Shown here piece after piece: positions 1 through 7,776 of a stretch of 64,000 bases of DNA. How positions within the stretch are numbered: the first letter of the stretch is position 1; every line of letters begins with the position of its first letter. The notes below the pieces were generated by a model. That model saw nothing but the letters and a program-made list of their open reading frames with translations. It was not told the DNA's origin and ran no database searches. This DNA is from Halorubrum lipolyticum DSM 21995 (GTDB lineage: Archaea; Halobacteriota; Halobacteria; Halobacteriales; Haloferacaceae), in assembly GCF_000337375.1 (NCBI RefSeq), contig NZ_AOJG01000010.1:41872-105871 (forward strand), in the 5' to 3' direction. A program made the position numbers and the translations under genes.

Positions 1-2
1 TC

Positions 3-269
3 GGCGTCTACGACGGCTCGAGCGGCGAGATCGTCGGCAGCGACACCCTCGACTCCGTGACGATCGAATCGACCGACGGCGCGTTCGATCCGATCGAGCT
101 GTCGTGGGACGAAGGCGGCGAGGACTCCGAACCGCAGTGGTCCGGCACGCTCGACACCGCCGATCTGGCACCGGAGACCTACGGCTACGAGGTCGTCGTC
201 ACCAACGGCGACGCGAACTACTACAACGTCGGCATCGCCTCGAACCAGTTCACGATCATCGAGCTGTAA
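3..269 (+). CDS. C-terminal end of an unidentified protein (5' truncated by the window)
   Basis: An open frame runs from the window edge to a TAA at 267-269 and encodes at least 88 residues. The visible part is acidic and predicted to be beta-rich, with a closing pattern (ETYGYEVVV, then NYYNVGIASNQF) typical of the last strands of an Ig-like or extracellular beta-sandwich domain. No catalytic motif is visible. It is followed 46 bases later by the CoxG-like gene on the same strand. I do not recognise the family. Because Ig-like proteins occur further on in this region (11973-15718), it may be a related structural protein, but that is inference. Confidence 0.6.
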   Translation, partial: GVYDGSSGEIVGSDTLDSVTIESTDGAFDPIELSWDEGGEDSEPQWSGTLDTADLAPETYGYEVVVTNGDANYYNVGIASNQFTIIEL

Positions 270-292
270 GGCCGGCGCGGTTCCGGGACCGA

Positions 293-300
293 TTTTTACA
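293..300 (+). promoter_or_regulatory. TATA box of the CoxG-like gene (leaderless)
   Basis: The T-rich element TTTTTACA lies 16-23 bases before the ATG at 316, after a GC-rich stretch. There is no Shine-Dalgarno sequence, so a leaderless or nearly leaderless transcript is expected. Confidence 0.45.
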
Positions 301-315
301 CCGCACACACTGCCA

Positions 316-921
316 ATGAACCACAACGATACACAGTCATCCGGCGGGAACACCGCCGAACCGACGGATTCGGAGTCGATCGACACGGACGAACACGGCG
401 AGGTGAGTGCGGAGACCGACGCGGAGACCGCCGCGGGTAACGAGATCGACACCGAGTCAGCCGACGGGACGCTGACGTTTTCGGATTCGGTGGCCATCGA
501 GACGACGCCCGAGGATCTCTGGTCGACGATCTCGGATCCGGTGACGCTGACCGAGTGCGTGCCGGGCGCGGAGTCGATCGAGCGCGTCTCCGAACGGAAG
601 TACACCGTCGAGATCACGCGCGGGGTGAGCCACCTCACCGTCTCGCTGTCGGGCGAGGCCGAGTTCGTCGAGATGAATCCCCCCGACACCGTGGTGACGA
701 GCGCCACCGCGTTCGATTCGAAGACGGGCAGCGACTTCGACATCCTGGCGGGGATGGAGATCCAGCCGGCCGACGACGGGGGCGCCGAACTGGCTTACTC
801 CGCCGAGGTGTCGATCAGCGGCGGCGTCGGGACGATGAGCCCGCGGCTCCTCCGACCGATCGTCAACCGCGACATCAAGCGCTACTTCGAGAACGTCAAA
901 ACCGTCGTCGAAACCGAGTAG
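316..921 (+). CDS. CoxG-like SRPBCC-fold protein (carbon monoxide dehydrogenase subunit G family)
   Basis: The 201-residue protein has an acidic, probably disordered N-terminus of about 50 residues. A START/SRPBCC-type domain follows from about residue 52, with the CoxG hallmarks TPEDLWSTISDP and the CVPGAESIE segment. The C-terminus (LLRPIVNRDIKRYFENVK) matches the closing helix of CoxG proteins. In bacteria CoxG recruits or stabilises molybdenum hydroxylases; no such enzyme is in this window, so the role is open. These proteins also bind hydrophobic ligands. The flavin reductase gene follows 127 bases later on the same strand, with its own promoter. The family call is firm, the function is not. 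Confidence 0.85.
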   Translation: MNHNDTQSSGGNTAEPTDSESIDTDEHGEVSAETDAETAAGNEIDTESADGTLTFSDSVAIETTPEDLWSTISDPVTLTECVPGAESIERVSERKYTVEITRGVSHLTVSLSGEAEFVEMNPPDTVVTSATAFDSKTGSDFDILAGMEIQPADDGGAELAYSAEVSISGGVGTMSPRLLRPIVNRDIKRYFENVKTVVETE

Positions 922-1017
922 GGGCTGCCCAGTGCGGTTCCGGTCCTGCTCGCCAGTGGTCAGTCGTCTCGCACGACTCTACCCGCCGCCTGCCGCGTCA
1001 GAGCGTTTTTGCAGGTC

Positions 1018-1024
1018 ATATATA
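1018..1024 (+). promoter_or_regulatory. TATA box of the flavin reductase gene (leaderless)
   Basis: ATATATA is centred about 28 bases before the ATG at 1049, the standard haloarchaeal spacing for a transcript starting at the start codon. This supports starting translation at 1049 rather than at the in-frame upstream codon at 932. Confidence 0.6.
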
Positions 1025-1048
1025 CATGCGCAATCGAAAAGGCACCCA

Positions 1049-1708
1049 ATGACAGCCGATCCGACCGACGCATTCGACGAGATCTCCGAGTACGACTCGA
1101 CCGCCCTATTTAAACCGAAGGTGGTGTCGTTGGTCGTCTCCAACAGCGAGGAGCGGGGCCCGAACCTCATGACCGCCTCGTGGTGGATGCTCGCCGGATA
1201 CAACCCGTTCCGCTATCTGCTCGCCGTGAGCCACAAGACGCTGACTCACGAGCTCATCGAGGAGAGCGGGGAGTTCGTGCTGGCCGCGCCGTCGATGGAG
1301 ATGATCGACGCGCTGACGCTCTCGGGGATGGTCAGCGGCCGGGACATCGACAAGATCGAGCACCTCGATCTGGAAACGGTTCCCGGCCGGGACGTCGACG
1401 TGCCGCTGTTGGTCGACGCCACCGGTAACATCGAGTGTTCGGTGATGGAGTCGTTCGAGTTCATGGACTGCACCTACTACTTCGGGGAAGTCGAGAACGC
1501 CTACGTCACCTCCGGCGGGATGGACGGTCGACTCCTGTCGCCGGACGCCGACGTGCTGGCCTACATGGGCAGCGACTGGGGCGAGGAGGAGACCAAGACC
1601 AAATACCGCTATTACGCCGACATCACCGCCGAGTCGATCAAGCGGTTCCCCGGCGACGAGGTCGTCGACTCGCTGCCGCCGGAGCTCCGCGAGCAGTTCG
1701 ACGACTGA
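1049..1708 (+). CDS. Flavin reductase family protein (FMN-binding split barrel)
   Basis: The 219-residue protein belongs to the flavin reductase-like (DIM6/NTAB) split-barrel family. Visible marks are the N-terminal strand LFKPKVVSLVVS, the flavin-contacting NLMTASWWM segment and the LAVSHKTLTHELIEESGEF region. Such proteins reduce FMN with NAD(P)H for partner monooxygenases or act as flavin-dependent oxidoreductases. The start at 1049 is chosen because it sits 25 bases after a TATA box. The 3' end of this gene (1628-1691) is repeated almost exactly at 8873-8936, which points to rearrangement of this locus. A possible partner is the distant SfnG-like monooxygenase at 31849, although that gene has its own reductase beside it. 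Confidence 0.85.
   Translation: MTADPTDAFDEISEYDSTALFKPKVVSLVVSNSEERGPNLMTASWWMLAGYNPFRYLLAVSHKTLTHELIEESGEFVLAAPSMEMIDALTLSGMVSGRDIDKIEHLDLETVPGRDVDVPLLVDATGNIECSVMESFEFMDCTYYFGEVENAYVTSGGMDGRLLSPDADVLAYMGSDWGEEETKTKYRYYADITAESIKRFPGDEVVDSLPPELREQFDD
1628..1691 (+). repeat. 64-base direct repeat, copy A (3' end of the flavin reductase gene)
   Basis: This stretch lies inside the intact flavin reductase gene and encodes residues near its C-terminus (AESIKRFPGDEVVDSLPPEL). It matches 8873-8936 at 60 of 64 positions by hand alignment, in the same orientation, 7245 bases apart. Copy B is not part of an intact gene, so copy A is taken as the source. Confidence 0.9.
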
Positions 1709-1714
1709 GGGGGC

Positions 1715-2281
1715 TCACCACAGGGCGGTCGACCGCTGGATGACGAAGTGGGGCTCGTCGCTGTCTTCGTCGCCGAAGAGGAACGAGAGGAACGACAGCG
1801 AGTAGCGGTGGTCCGCGATGTCGATGGCGTGTCCGTCGACGTCGTCGAAGCGGTCCGCGTAGCGCTCGACGGTGTCTCGGTGGACCTGGAGGCCGTACTG
1901 CCGTCGGAGCGTGCGCTCACAGGCGGTCGGCGACTCGTCGGCGGCGTGGAACACGCAGAGGTCGACGACGGGCTTCGCGTACGCGCAGCCCTCGTAGAAC
2001 AGCGCCGAGAGGTCGCCCTGAAACGACCGCCCGCAGTCGAGACACTCGTACTGCTGGACGTCGACCCCGACGTCTTCGAGCCCCTCGGCGGTGACCAACC
2101 GCGCGACCGTCTTCGGTTCGTTCTGATAGCCGTTCTTCCGATGTTCGTCCGAGCCGCAGTTCGGACAGGGCCGCGGATCGCCCCTGCGCTCGTCGGCGAC
2201 CTGCCGGAGCTCCTCGTGGATCGCGTTGACGAACAGCGGCGAGACGGCCGGATCGAACGGCTTCTCGTCTGGGCCTCGCAT
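1715..2281 (-). CDS. Zinc-ribbon, transposase-like DNA-binding protein
   Basis: The 188-residue protein carries a CPNC pair (C39, C42) and a CLDC pair (C80, C83), forming a zinc ribbon like those at the start of IS1/IS6-type transposases and related regulators. A helix-turn-helix-like region follows (about residues 104-145, ending QVHRDTVERYADRF). No DDE catalytic core follows; the protein ends soon after, at FVIQRSTALW. It could be the N-terminal part of a decayed transposase or a stand-alone regulator. It is divergent from the ABC operon at 2452, and three copies of TCACGTTA lie between them, so a regulatory role is attractive but inferred. The ATG at 2281 sits about 25 bases after TTTATG on the minus strand. 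Confidence 0.55.
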   Translation of the reverse strand: MRGPDEKPFDPAVSPLFVNAIHEELRQVADERRGDPRPCPNCGSDEHRKNGYQNEPKTVARLVTAEGLEDVGVDVQQYECLDCGRSFQGDLSALFYEGCAYAKPVVDLCVFHAADESPTACERTLRRQYGLQVHRDTVERYADRFDDVDGHAIDIADHRYSLSFLSFLFGDEDSDEPHFVIQRSTALW

Positions 2282-2312
2282 ACGGTCCCGTCGACCCCCG
2301 TTGGCATAAATC

Positions 2313-2378
2313 TCACGTTATTATTCGTACCAAATATCACGTTATCTGTCGTATTTACCGTCCCCCTTTATCACGTTA
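2313..2378. promoter_or_regulatory. Array of three TCACGTTA sites between divergent genes (candidate operator)
   Basis: Exact copies of TCACGTTA occur at 2313-2320, 2337-2344 and 2371-2378, all in the same orientation. The following bases are similar (TTATTCGTA, TCTGTCGTA, GTATTCAAA), giving an extended site of about 17 bases. Spacing is 24 and 34 bases. The surroundings are AT-rich, unlike the rest of the window. The first copy is next to the minus-strand promoter of the zinc-ribbon gene, and the last is about 46 bases upstream of the TATA box of the ABC operon. I saw no other copies near genes in the window. Confidence 0.6.
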
Positions 2379-2423
2379 GTATTCAAATCCAAAAAGCCAC
2401 CTAATAGAAAAACACGGAAACAA

Positions 2424-2431
2424 TTTATATA
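2424..2431 (+). promoter_or_regulatory. TATA box of the ferric-type ABC operon (leaderless)
   Basis: TTTATATA is centred about 25 bases before the ATG at 2452. There is no ribosome binding site, so a leaderless transcript is expected. Confidence 0.65.
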
Positions 2432-2451
2432 TCGACGAAAGAGGTCCGTCC

Positions 2452-3666
2452 ATGAGCGACGAGAAGCCTGAAAACGGCACTCTGGAGCGAGCAGAGACGG
2501 ACGGACAGCGGCTCGGTAGAGGAGGGGTGACCTCCCGTCGGACGTTCCTCGCTACCGGGGCCGCGGTGTCGGCCGCAGCAGTCGCGGGCTGCGCCGGCGG
2601 GACCGGATCGGGGTCGACTGAGGGGCCGGAGCCGCCGTGGACCACCGAGGAGTTAGCCGATCAGATCGATGATGAGTCGACAGTAACGATTTACGCGGCA
2701 AACGGTGACCGACCAACGTGGGAGGCACTGGTCAACGTAATCAACGAGGAGTTCGGGACGAGCCTCAAACTTGAGCAGTACAACGCTCACGCAGGCGCCG
2801 TCTCCCAGCGGTTTATGCAGGAACACCAAGCGAACAGTACAAAAGCCGATCTGATCACAACGGCAAACGACGTAACCGCACTCATCCGAGAGGACGGCCG
2901 ATCGGTCGCCGAAAAATACTACGAAACCGGTCTTGAAGAGAACTTCTGGTTTACCGACGTTCTTAACGATAATGAGGTGTACCCGTGGATGGTTCATGCC
3001 CTCAATGGCGGTGCTTGGTCTGTGATGCCGATCAACGAGACCGTCTTTGAGGATCGGGGCCTCGACTATCCCGAGAGCTACAACGACCTCTTCGAGGATC
3101 AGTACGAGGGATTGGAGGTCGCTCTACCGGGGTATGTCGTTGACAATCAGATCGGCTGGATTATTGACTACCACGCCGCCGAGACTGAGATGGATAACAT
3201 GGAGTGGATGGAAACGCTCGTCGATCATCTGAACTTCGTCGGTGTCGAGTCCCACTCGACGGGTGCGCGGTCGGTCGCCGAAGGAAACACGCCGATGATG
3301 TTCTACAACTTCCCGTCGACGATCCATCCGCTGATGGACGAGTACCCACTCCGTGCGAACTTTGTCGATCCTGTGAAAGGGAGCTCATGGAAGACCGAGC
3401 TGTCGATCCCTGCCAATGCCCCGAACCCGTGGGTCGCTCGGTTCGTCCTGAGTGCGACACTTGAATCGGCAGTCCAACGCCGGATCATCCACGATGTGCC
3501 ACAGGTCGCACCTGGACGCACGGACATTGATTACGCTGCTGAGGAGCCGACTGAATATATGCAAAAGCGGATGAACGCTGACACTATCAACTATTCCTTC
3601 GAGGAGAGCAGTCAGTTCATCGAGATTGGACAGCAAGCCAAAGACGAAGGTGTATTGGACTTCTAA
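2452..3666 (+). CDS. Extracellular solute-binding lipoprotein of an iron/polyamine-type ABC importer
   Basis: The 404-residue protein starts with a twin-arginine signal (SRRTFLATGAA) and a lipobox ending AVAGC at about residue 46, so it should be exported by Tat and lipid-anchored outside the membrane. The mature part resembles family 1 solute-binding proteins of the Fe(III)/putrescine/thiamine group, with TVTIYAANGD at the first strand and the PINETVFEDRGLDYPESYNDLF hinge-type segment. It is followed by the ATPase (79 bases) and by a fused permease, the usual FbpABC or PotABCD order. Substrate cannot be read from the sequence; neighbouring decarboxylase-family genes make an organic acid possible. 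Base composition is lower in GC than in most of the window. Confidence 0.85.
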   Translation: MSDEKPENGTLERAETDGQRLGRGGVTSRRTFLATGAAVSAAAVAGCAGGTGSGSTEGPEPPWTTEELADQIDDESTVTIYAANGDRPTWEALVNVINEEFGTSLKLEQYNAHAGAVSQRFMQEHQANSTKADLITTANDVTALIREDGRSVAEKYYETGLEENFWFTDVLNDNEVYPWMVHALNGGAWSVMPINETVFEDRGLDYPESYNDLFEDQYEGLEVALPGYVVDNQIGWIIDYHAAETEMDNMEWMETLVDHLNFVGVESHSTGARSVAEGNTPMMFYNFPSTIHPLMDEYPLRANFVDPVKGSSWKTELSIPANAPNPWVARFVLSATLESAVQRRIIHDVPQVAPGRTDIDYAAEEPTEYMQKRMNADTINYSFEESSQFIEIGQQAKDEGVLDF

Positions 3667-3745
3667 TCGGAGCGTCGGCCAACCTCGTTTGGCTTACTAG
3701 CGGTCCGACACCATCTATCGAACTACCGACAATACTGAAATACTC

Positions 3746-4861
3746 ATGCCAGATGACGCCCAACTAACCGTCCGTAATCTCCGCAAGCGATTCGGAGATG
3801 AGTTTGCGATCACTGATGTCGACCTCACGGTCGGCGTCGACGAGAGCGTCGCCCTCCTCGGACCGAGCGGCTGCGGCAAAACGACGATCCTCCGCTGTAT
3901 CGCCGGGGTCGAGACTCCCGATGAAGGGGCAATTACGATCGACGGAGAGACTGTCCAAGGACCGAACGTCTCGAGGTCTCCAGAGGATCGGGACGTGGGA
4001 ATGGTCTACCAGAACTACGCCATCTGGCCCCACAAGACGGTCTACGAGAACGTCGTCTTTCCGCTGAAACACGGCGATCACGACCTATCTAGAGCCGAAT
4101 ACGAGCCACGCGTCGATTCGGTACTAGAGATGGTCGAGATTGCCAATCTCAAAAACAACCCTGCGACCGATCTAAGCGGCGGTCAACAGCAGCGAGTCGC
4201 ACTGGCCCGGTCGCTGGTTCACGATCCCCCGCTGTTGCTGCTGGACGAGCCACTGAGCAACTTGGATAAGGGACTCCGGCGAAATATGCGCTATGAGTTA
4301 CAGCGCCTTCAACACGAGATCGGCTTTAGCATGTTATATGTGACACATAATCAACAGGAGGCGTTCTACTTGGCTGACCGGGTGATCGTTGTACGCGATG
4401 GGCGTGTCGTCGAAAGCGGTTCTTCACGAGAGCTGTACCGCCGTCCGACCACGGCGTTCACCCGCGATTTCGTCGGCCAGCGGAACCGGTTTAATGGCGT
4501 GATCGAGACGGACACCGACGGTCAAATACTCGTCAGAACCGATCTCGGACGGATTCCCTATGATAATGTTGGGTACGTCGCAACGGAGGCCAAGACCGGC
4601 TCCGTCGTCTGTTTCCTCCGTCCCGGCGATATCTCGATCGGTAAGTTCGCTTCCAACGAGGCCGATACCTTGCAGTTCGAGGGCATTGTCGTTGCCGAGG
4701 GACTCTTAGATGACAGATACGAGATTCGAGTCCAACTATCGGGCACCGAGACTGAACTGACACTTCACACACGAATAAATCAGTCCTACGAGCCCGGCGA
4801 CAGTCTGTACGGTTACGTCCCACCGAGGGCGATTCAGGTCTACGAGGACCCCGCAGAATGA
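3746..4861 (+). CDS. ABC transporter ATP-binding protein (FbpC/PotA-like)
   Basis: The 371-residue importer ATPase shows a Walker A motif at about 39-47 (GPSGCGKTT), Q-loop near 89 (VYQNYAIWP), the LSGGQQQR signature at about 143-150 and Walker B with LLLLDEP at about 164-169. A C-terminal region after residue 240 is consistent with the TOBE-type regulatory domain of PotA/FbpC/MalK ATPases. It lies between the solute-binding protein and the fused permease, and its stop codon overlaps the permease start by four bases (ATGA), suggesting translational coupling. It powers import by the adjacent system. Confidence 0.92.
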   Translation: MPDDAQLTVRNLRKRFGDEFAITDVDLTVGVDESVALLGPSGCGKTTILRCIAGVETPDEGAITIDGETVQGPNVSRSPEDRDVGMVYQNYAIWPHKTVYENVVFPLKHGDHDLSRAEYEPRVDSVLEMVEIANLKNNPATDLSGGQQQRVALARSLVHDPPLLLLDEPLSNLDKGLRRNMRYELQRLQHEIGFSMLYVTHNQQEAFYLADRVIVVRDGRVVESGSSRELYRRPTTAFTRDFVGQRNRFNGVIETDTDGQILVRTDLGRIPYDNVGYVATEAKTGSVVCFLRPGDISIGKFASNEADTLQFEGIVVAEGLLDDRYEIRVQLSGTETELTLHTRINQSYEPGDSLYGYVPPRAIQVYEDPAE

Positions 4862-6648
4862 GTGGTCTCAGAGAGCTGTACAGTCGAATCAGCGCCGCGA
4901 TCAGTCGGCTCGTCCGGCTATGGACGTCAACGGTAGACCATCCAAGAGCCAAAGGTGTCGTCCTCAAGACCATCGTTGGGACCGTTGCCGTACTCACGCT
5001 CGTCCCGCTGCTGTTTCTGTTGTGGACGAGCGTCTGGACCGGCTATCCCGGACAGTTCGACGCCTCGTTCACGCTCGACAACGTACTCTCGGTGTACATC
5101 GAAGGGGCCTACAACGTCCCGACGTTGCTGTCTCACTCCGTTTTTGTCGCGCTTGGCATGACGCTGATCGCAATGTCACTTGGCCTGACGTTCGCGTGGC
5201 TATTCGTCAGGACGAACCTTCCCACGAAAGGTGCGATGGAACTCGTCCTTCTCTCACCGTACGCCGTGCCGGGATATATTTCGGCGCTCATGTACATCAC
5301 CACCTACGATCCGAACAACGGCCTTGTGTCAACGTTCCTTGCTGATACACTAGGTGTAGGAATCCCGATCAACATTTTCAGCCCGCTTGGGATCACCATC
5401 GTCGTAGGGATCAACGGGGTGACAGCGTTCTACCTGTTTACTGTTCCCGCCCTCCAGAACATGGACCCCGCGCTCGAAGAAGTCAGCCGTATTCACGGAG
5501 CCAATATTTTCCAGACGATTCGGTCGATCAGCTTTCCGCTGATACTGCCCGCGATCCTCTCGGGAGCGCTCGTCACTTTCTTGCGGGGACTCGGTGAGTT
5601 CTCTGTCGTCGAGATCCTCGGTGTTCGGGAGGGATTCGATGTGTATGCGACTGCAATCTGGGCGGCGATCCAACAGCAGGCACCACCGGAGTACGGCCAG
5701 TCGGCGGCGTTGGCGCTCAGTTTACTCCTCGTTACGGCCGTGTTGATGTGGTACTACCGTCGGCTTACGAGCCGAAACCAAGATTATATGACCGTCACAG
5801 GACGGGGATACCAACCCGACCGGTGGGACTTGGGTAGGTGGCGATGGCCTATCGCGGCCACACTCTGGGTCGTGCTGTTCGTCCTCTGGATTCTCCCGTT
5901 GGTGGTCATGATCGCCGTCTCGTTCCACTCGACGTGGCTCGGGCAGTTCGATCCCGCGAGCCTCTCGCTCATCCACTACGCGGATGTCCTCACCAGCCAG
6001 CGACTCCAAGAGTCGTTTCTCAACAGCGGTATCGTTGCAGTTACCGGCGCGACACTTGGCACAATACTGGTCGTCGGCATCGCCTACTACACTCAGCGGA
6101 CGGCGTACCGGTTTAGGTCCTCCATCGAGTTCCTGTCGCTGACGCCGCTAGCAATTCCGGGAATCATCTTGGGTACGGGCGTCCTTTTCACCGTTTTGTG
6201 GGTGGGACGCATTCATCCGCTGCTGAATTTCTACGGCACGCTGGGAGTCATTATCATCGGCAGCGTCATCGTTTTTATACCGTTTTCGTCGCGGATCGCT
6301 ATCGGGAATATCGTCCAGATCCACTCCGATCTCGAAGATGTCGCTCGTGTCTCGGGTGCGTCGTGGGTTGGGCAAATGCGAGAGATTTTCCTTCCACTAT
6401 TTAAGAATACCACGGCTATTCTCTGGTTTTATCTGCTGGTCCACATCGTCCAACTGCTTTCGATTCCGATTATGACCTACACCTCAGATACGCGGGTGAT
6501 CCCAGTCGACATCTTCGATATCTACTACCAGCAGGCGAACATCGAATTGGTCTCGGCAGTCTCGACCATCTTCGTGCTGTTGTTGGCGTCGATACTGGTC
6601 GTATTCCGTCTATTCGGTATCAGATTCTACGATCTCGATCACCGTTAA
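4858..6648 (+). CDS. Fused ABC transporter permease with two transmembrane domains (FbpB-like)
   Basis: The 596-residue protein has about 12 hydrophobic segments in two homologous halves, joined by a hydrophilic linker near residues 290-330. Each half carries an EAA-type coupling loop: around EEVSRIHGANIFQTIRSI in the first and EDVARVSGASWVGQMREI in the second. This is the arrangement of ferric and thiamine importers (FbpB, ThiP). It overlaps the ATPase gene by four bases and ends only six bases before the convergent stop of the decarboxylase-family gene at 6655. The call of importer permease is firm; substrate is unknown. Confidence 0.92.
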   Translation: MSGLRELYSRISAAISRLVRLWTSTVDHPRAKGVVLKTIVGTVAVLTLVPLLFLLWTSVWTGYPGQFDASFTLDNVLSVYIEGAYNVPTLLSHSVFVALGMTLIAMSLGLTFAWLFVRTNLPTKGAMELVLLSPYAVPGYISALMYITTYDPNNGLVSTFLADTLGVGIPINIFSPLGITIVVGINGVTAFYLFTVPALQNMDPALEEVSRIHGANIFQTIRSISFPLILPAILSGALVTFLRGLGEFSVVEILGVREGFDVYATAIWAAIQQQAPPEYGQSAALALSLLLVTAVLMWYYRRLTSRNQDYMTVTGRGYQPDRWDLGRWRWPIAATLWVVLFVLWILPLVVMIAVSFHSTWLGQFDPASLSLIHYADVLTSQRLQESFLNSGIVAVTGATLGTILVVGIAYYTQRTAYRFRSSIEFLSLTPLAIPGIILGTGVLFTVLWVGRIHPLLNFYGTLGVIIIGSVIVFIPFSSRIAIGNIVQIHSDLEDVARVSGASWVGQMREIFLPLFKNTTAILWFYLLVHIVQLLSIPIMTYTSDTRVIPVDIFDIYYQQANIELVSAVSTIFVLLLASILVVFRLFGIRFYDLDHR

Positions 6649-6654
6649 CAGTAC

Positions 6655-7650
6655 TCAGCAGTCGAGCGTCGATTCGACGAACAGCTCCTCGGGATCGTAC
6701 TGTCGTGGAATCAGCCCTTGATCGTGAGCATACCGAATGAACGTCCGCAGTTCCTGCCGAGTCCGTTCGGTCAGTCCGTACTCCCATGCGTGTGGACCGA
6801 GCGTCTCGGCTTGGTCGACGCGATGGAGATGTGACCATGTGAGCGAGGTCTTGGCGCTCGGACTCCGGTTCCGCTCAAAACACCGGTCCCGGGAGTCGAC
6901 GAACGCATCAAAAACGTTGACTGCGACCCACGGGTGAGCCTCTAAGACCTCATCTCGAATGGCAACGACGTGCATCGGGGGGTGGATACCCGTATCCGCG
7001 TAGTATTGTTTCTCCTCGGCGATCGGCTCGTCGAAAAACAGTTCGGCGGTCTCGGATTCGACAACTGCGTTGAACATCTCTCCAGCGGGGTCCATGGCCG
7101 CATCGAGGTCACCAGATAGCAGGGCCTGCTTGAGATCCAGTGGCTCTTCGACGGCATCACCGCCCTGCTCTCCCGCGATTGGGGCGATATCGAACCTGTC
7201 AGGAAGCGATGCCCCGACGTCATCGTCCTTCCGTCGGAACCACTGAACGGTTTCGAGATCTAGCCCGTAATACTCCTGAAGGATCCCGCGAATCCAGACG
7301 TTTGCGGTCGTCTCCCACGACTGTATGCCCACCTTTTTGCCAGCTAGATCAGTTGGATCCGAGATATCGCTGTGAACGTGTTTGAACAGGAACGAATGAC
7401 GAAACTTCTTTTCGGGGAACACCGGAATCGCCGTGAAAGCGTGTTTATCGGGATCGCTCCGCGAGGAGAGATAGGAGGCCAACGACACCTCACAGATATC
7501 GAACTCCTCGTGGCGGAAGAACCGCCGGTGTCGTTTCGGAGGGTATTCGATGATTGTCGTTAGATCGATCCCCTCTGGCTCTATCTCTCCAGTCATGAGT
7601 GGTCTCACGATATCACCGATATAGCTGCTCAGGCTGAGTTCGATGGTCAT
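6655..7650 (-). CDS. 4,5-dihydroxyphthalate decarboxylase family protein (PBP2-fold), paralogue 1
   Basis: The 331-residue protein lacks any signal peptide and starts directly with the first strand (MTIELSLSSY). Its pattern matches the 4,5-dihydroxyphthalate decarboxylase group of the periplasmic-binding-protein type 2 fold: GEIEPEGIDLT, FDICEVSLASYLSSRSDPD, FTAIPVFPEKKFRHS, and AHPWVAVNVFDAF. In Pseudomonas and Comamonas Pht5 removes one carboxylate from dihydroxyphthalate in the cytoplasm. Many relatives are annotated as substrate-binding proteins, so enzyme activity is not assured. It is convergent with the ABC operon and followed upstream by a paralogue at 7777. A TATA-like CAGTAAAAG lies about 20 bases before the start on the minus strand. 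Confidence 0.75.
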   Translation of the reverse strand: MTIELSLSSYIGDIVRPLMTGEIEPEGIDLTTIIEYPPKRHRRFFRHEEFDICEVSLASYLSSRSDPDKHAFTAIPVFPEKKFRHSFLFKHVHSDISDPTDLAGKKVGIQSWETTANVWIRGILQEYYGLDLETVQWFRRKDDDVGASLPDRFDIAPIAGEQGGDAVEEPLDLKQALLSGDLDAAMDPAGEMFNAVVESETAELFFDEPIAEEKQYYADTGIHPPMHVVAIRDEVLEAHPWVAVNVFDAFVDSRDRCFERNRSPSAKTSLTWSHLHRVDQAETLGPHAWEYGLTERTRQELRTFIRYAHDQGLIPRQYDPEELFVESTLDC

Positions 7651-7776
7651 CTGTGATCGATTCTTTTACTGAGCGTCCTATAGTTGTAGGGCTGGTACTC
7701 AGCGATCGAGAACTACAGACAGTCGACCTCCACGAGAACATCGATCAGTCAACAGTGATAACTCGGCCGACCGCTC

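Noticed and set aside
932..1048. An upstream start for the flavin reductase
   Set aside because: The extension would cover the TATA box at 1018-1024 and encodes residues unlike the family.
1715..2281. A complete insertion sequence around the zinc-ribbon gene
   Set aside because: I found no terminal inverted repeats or target duplication immediately around the gene and no DDE catalytic core.
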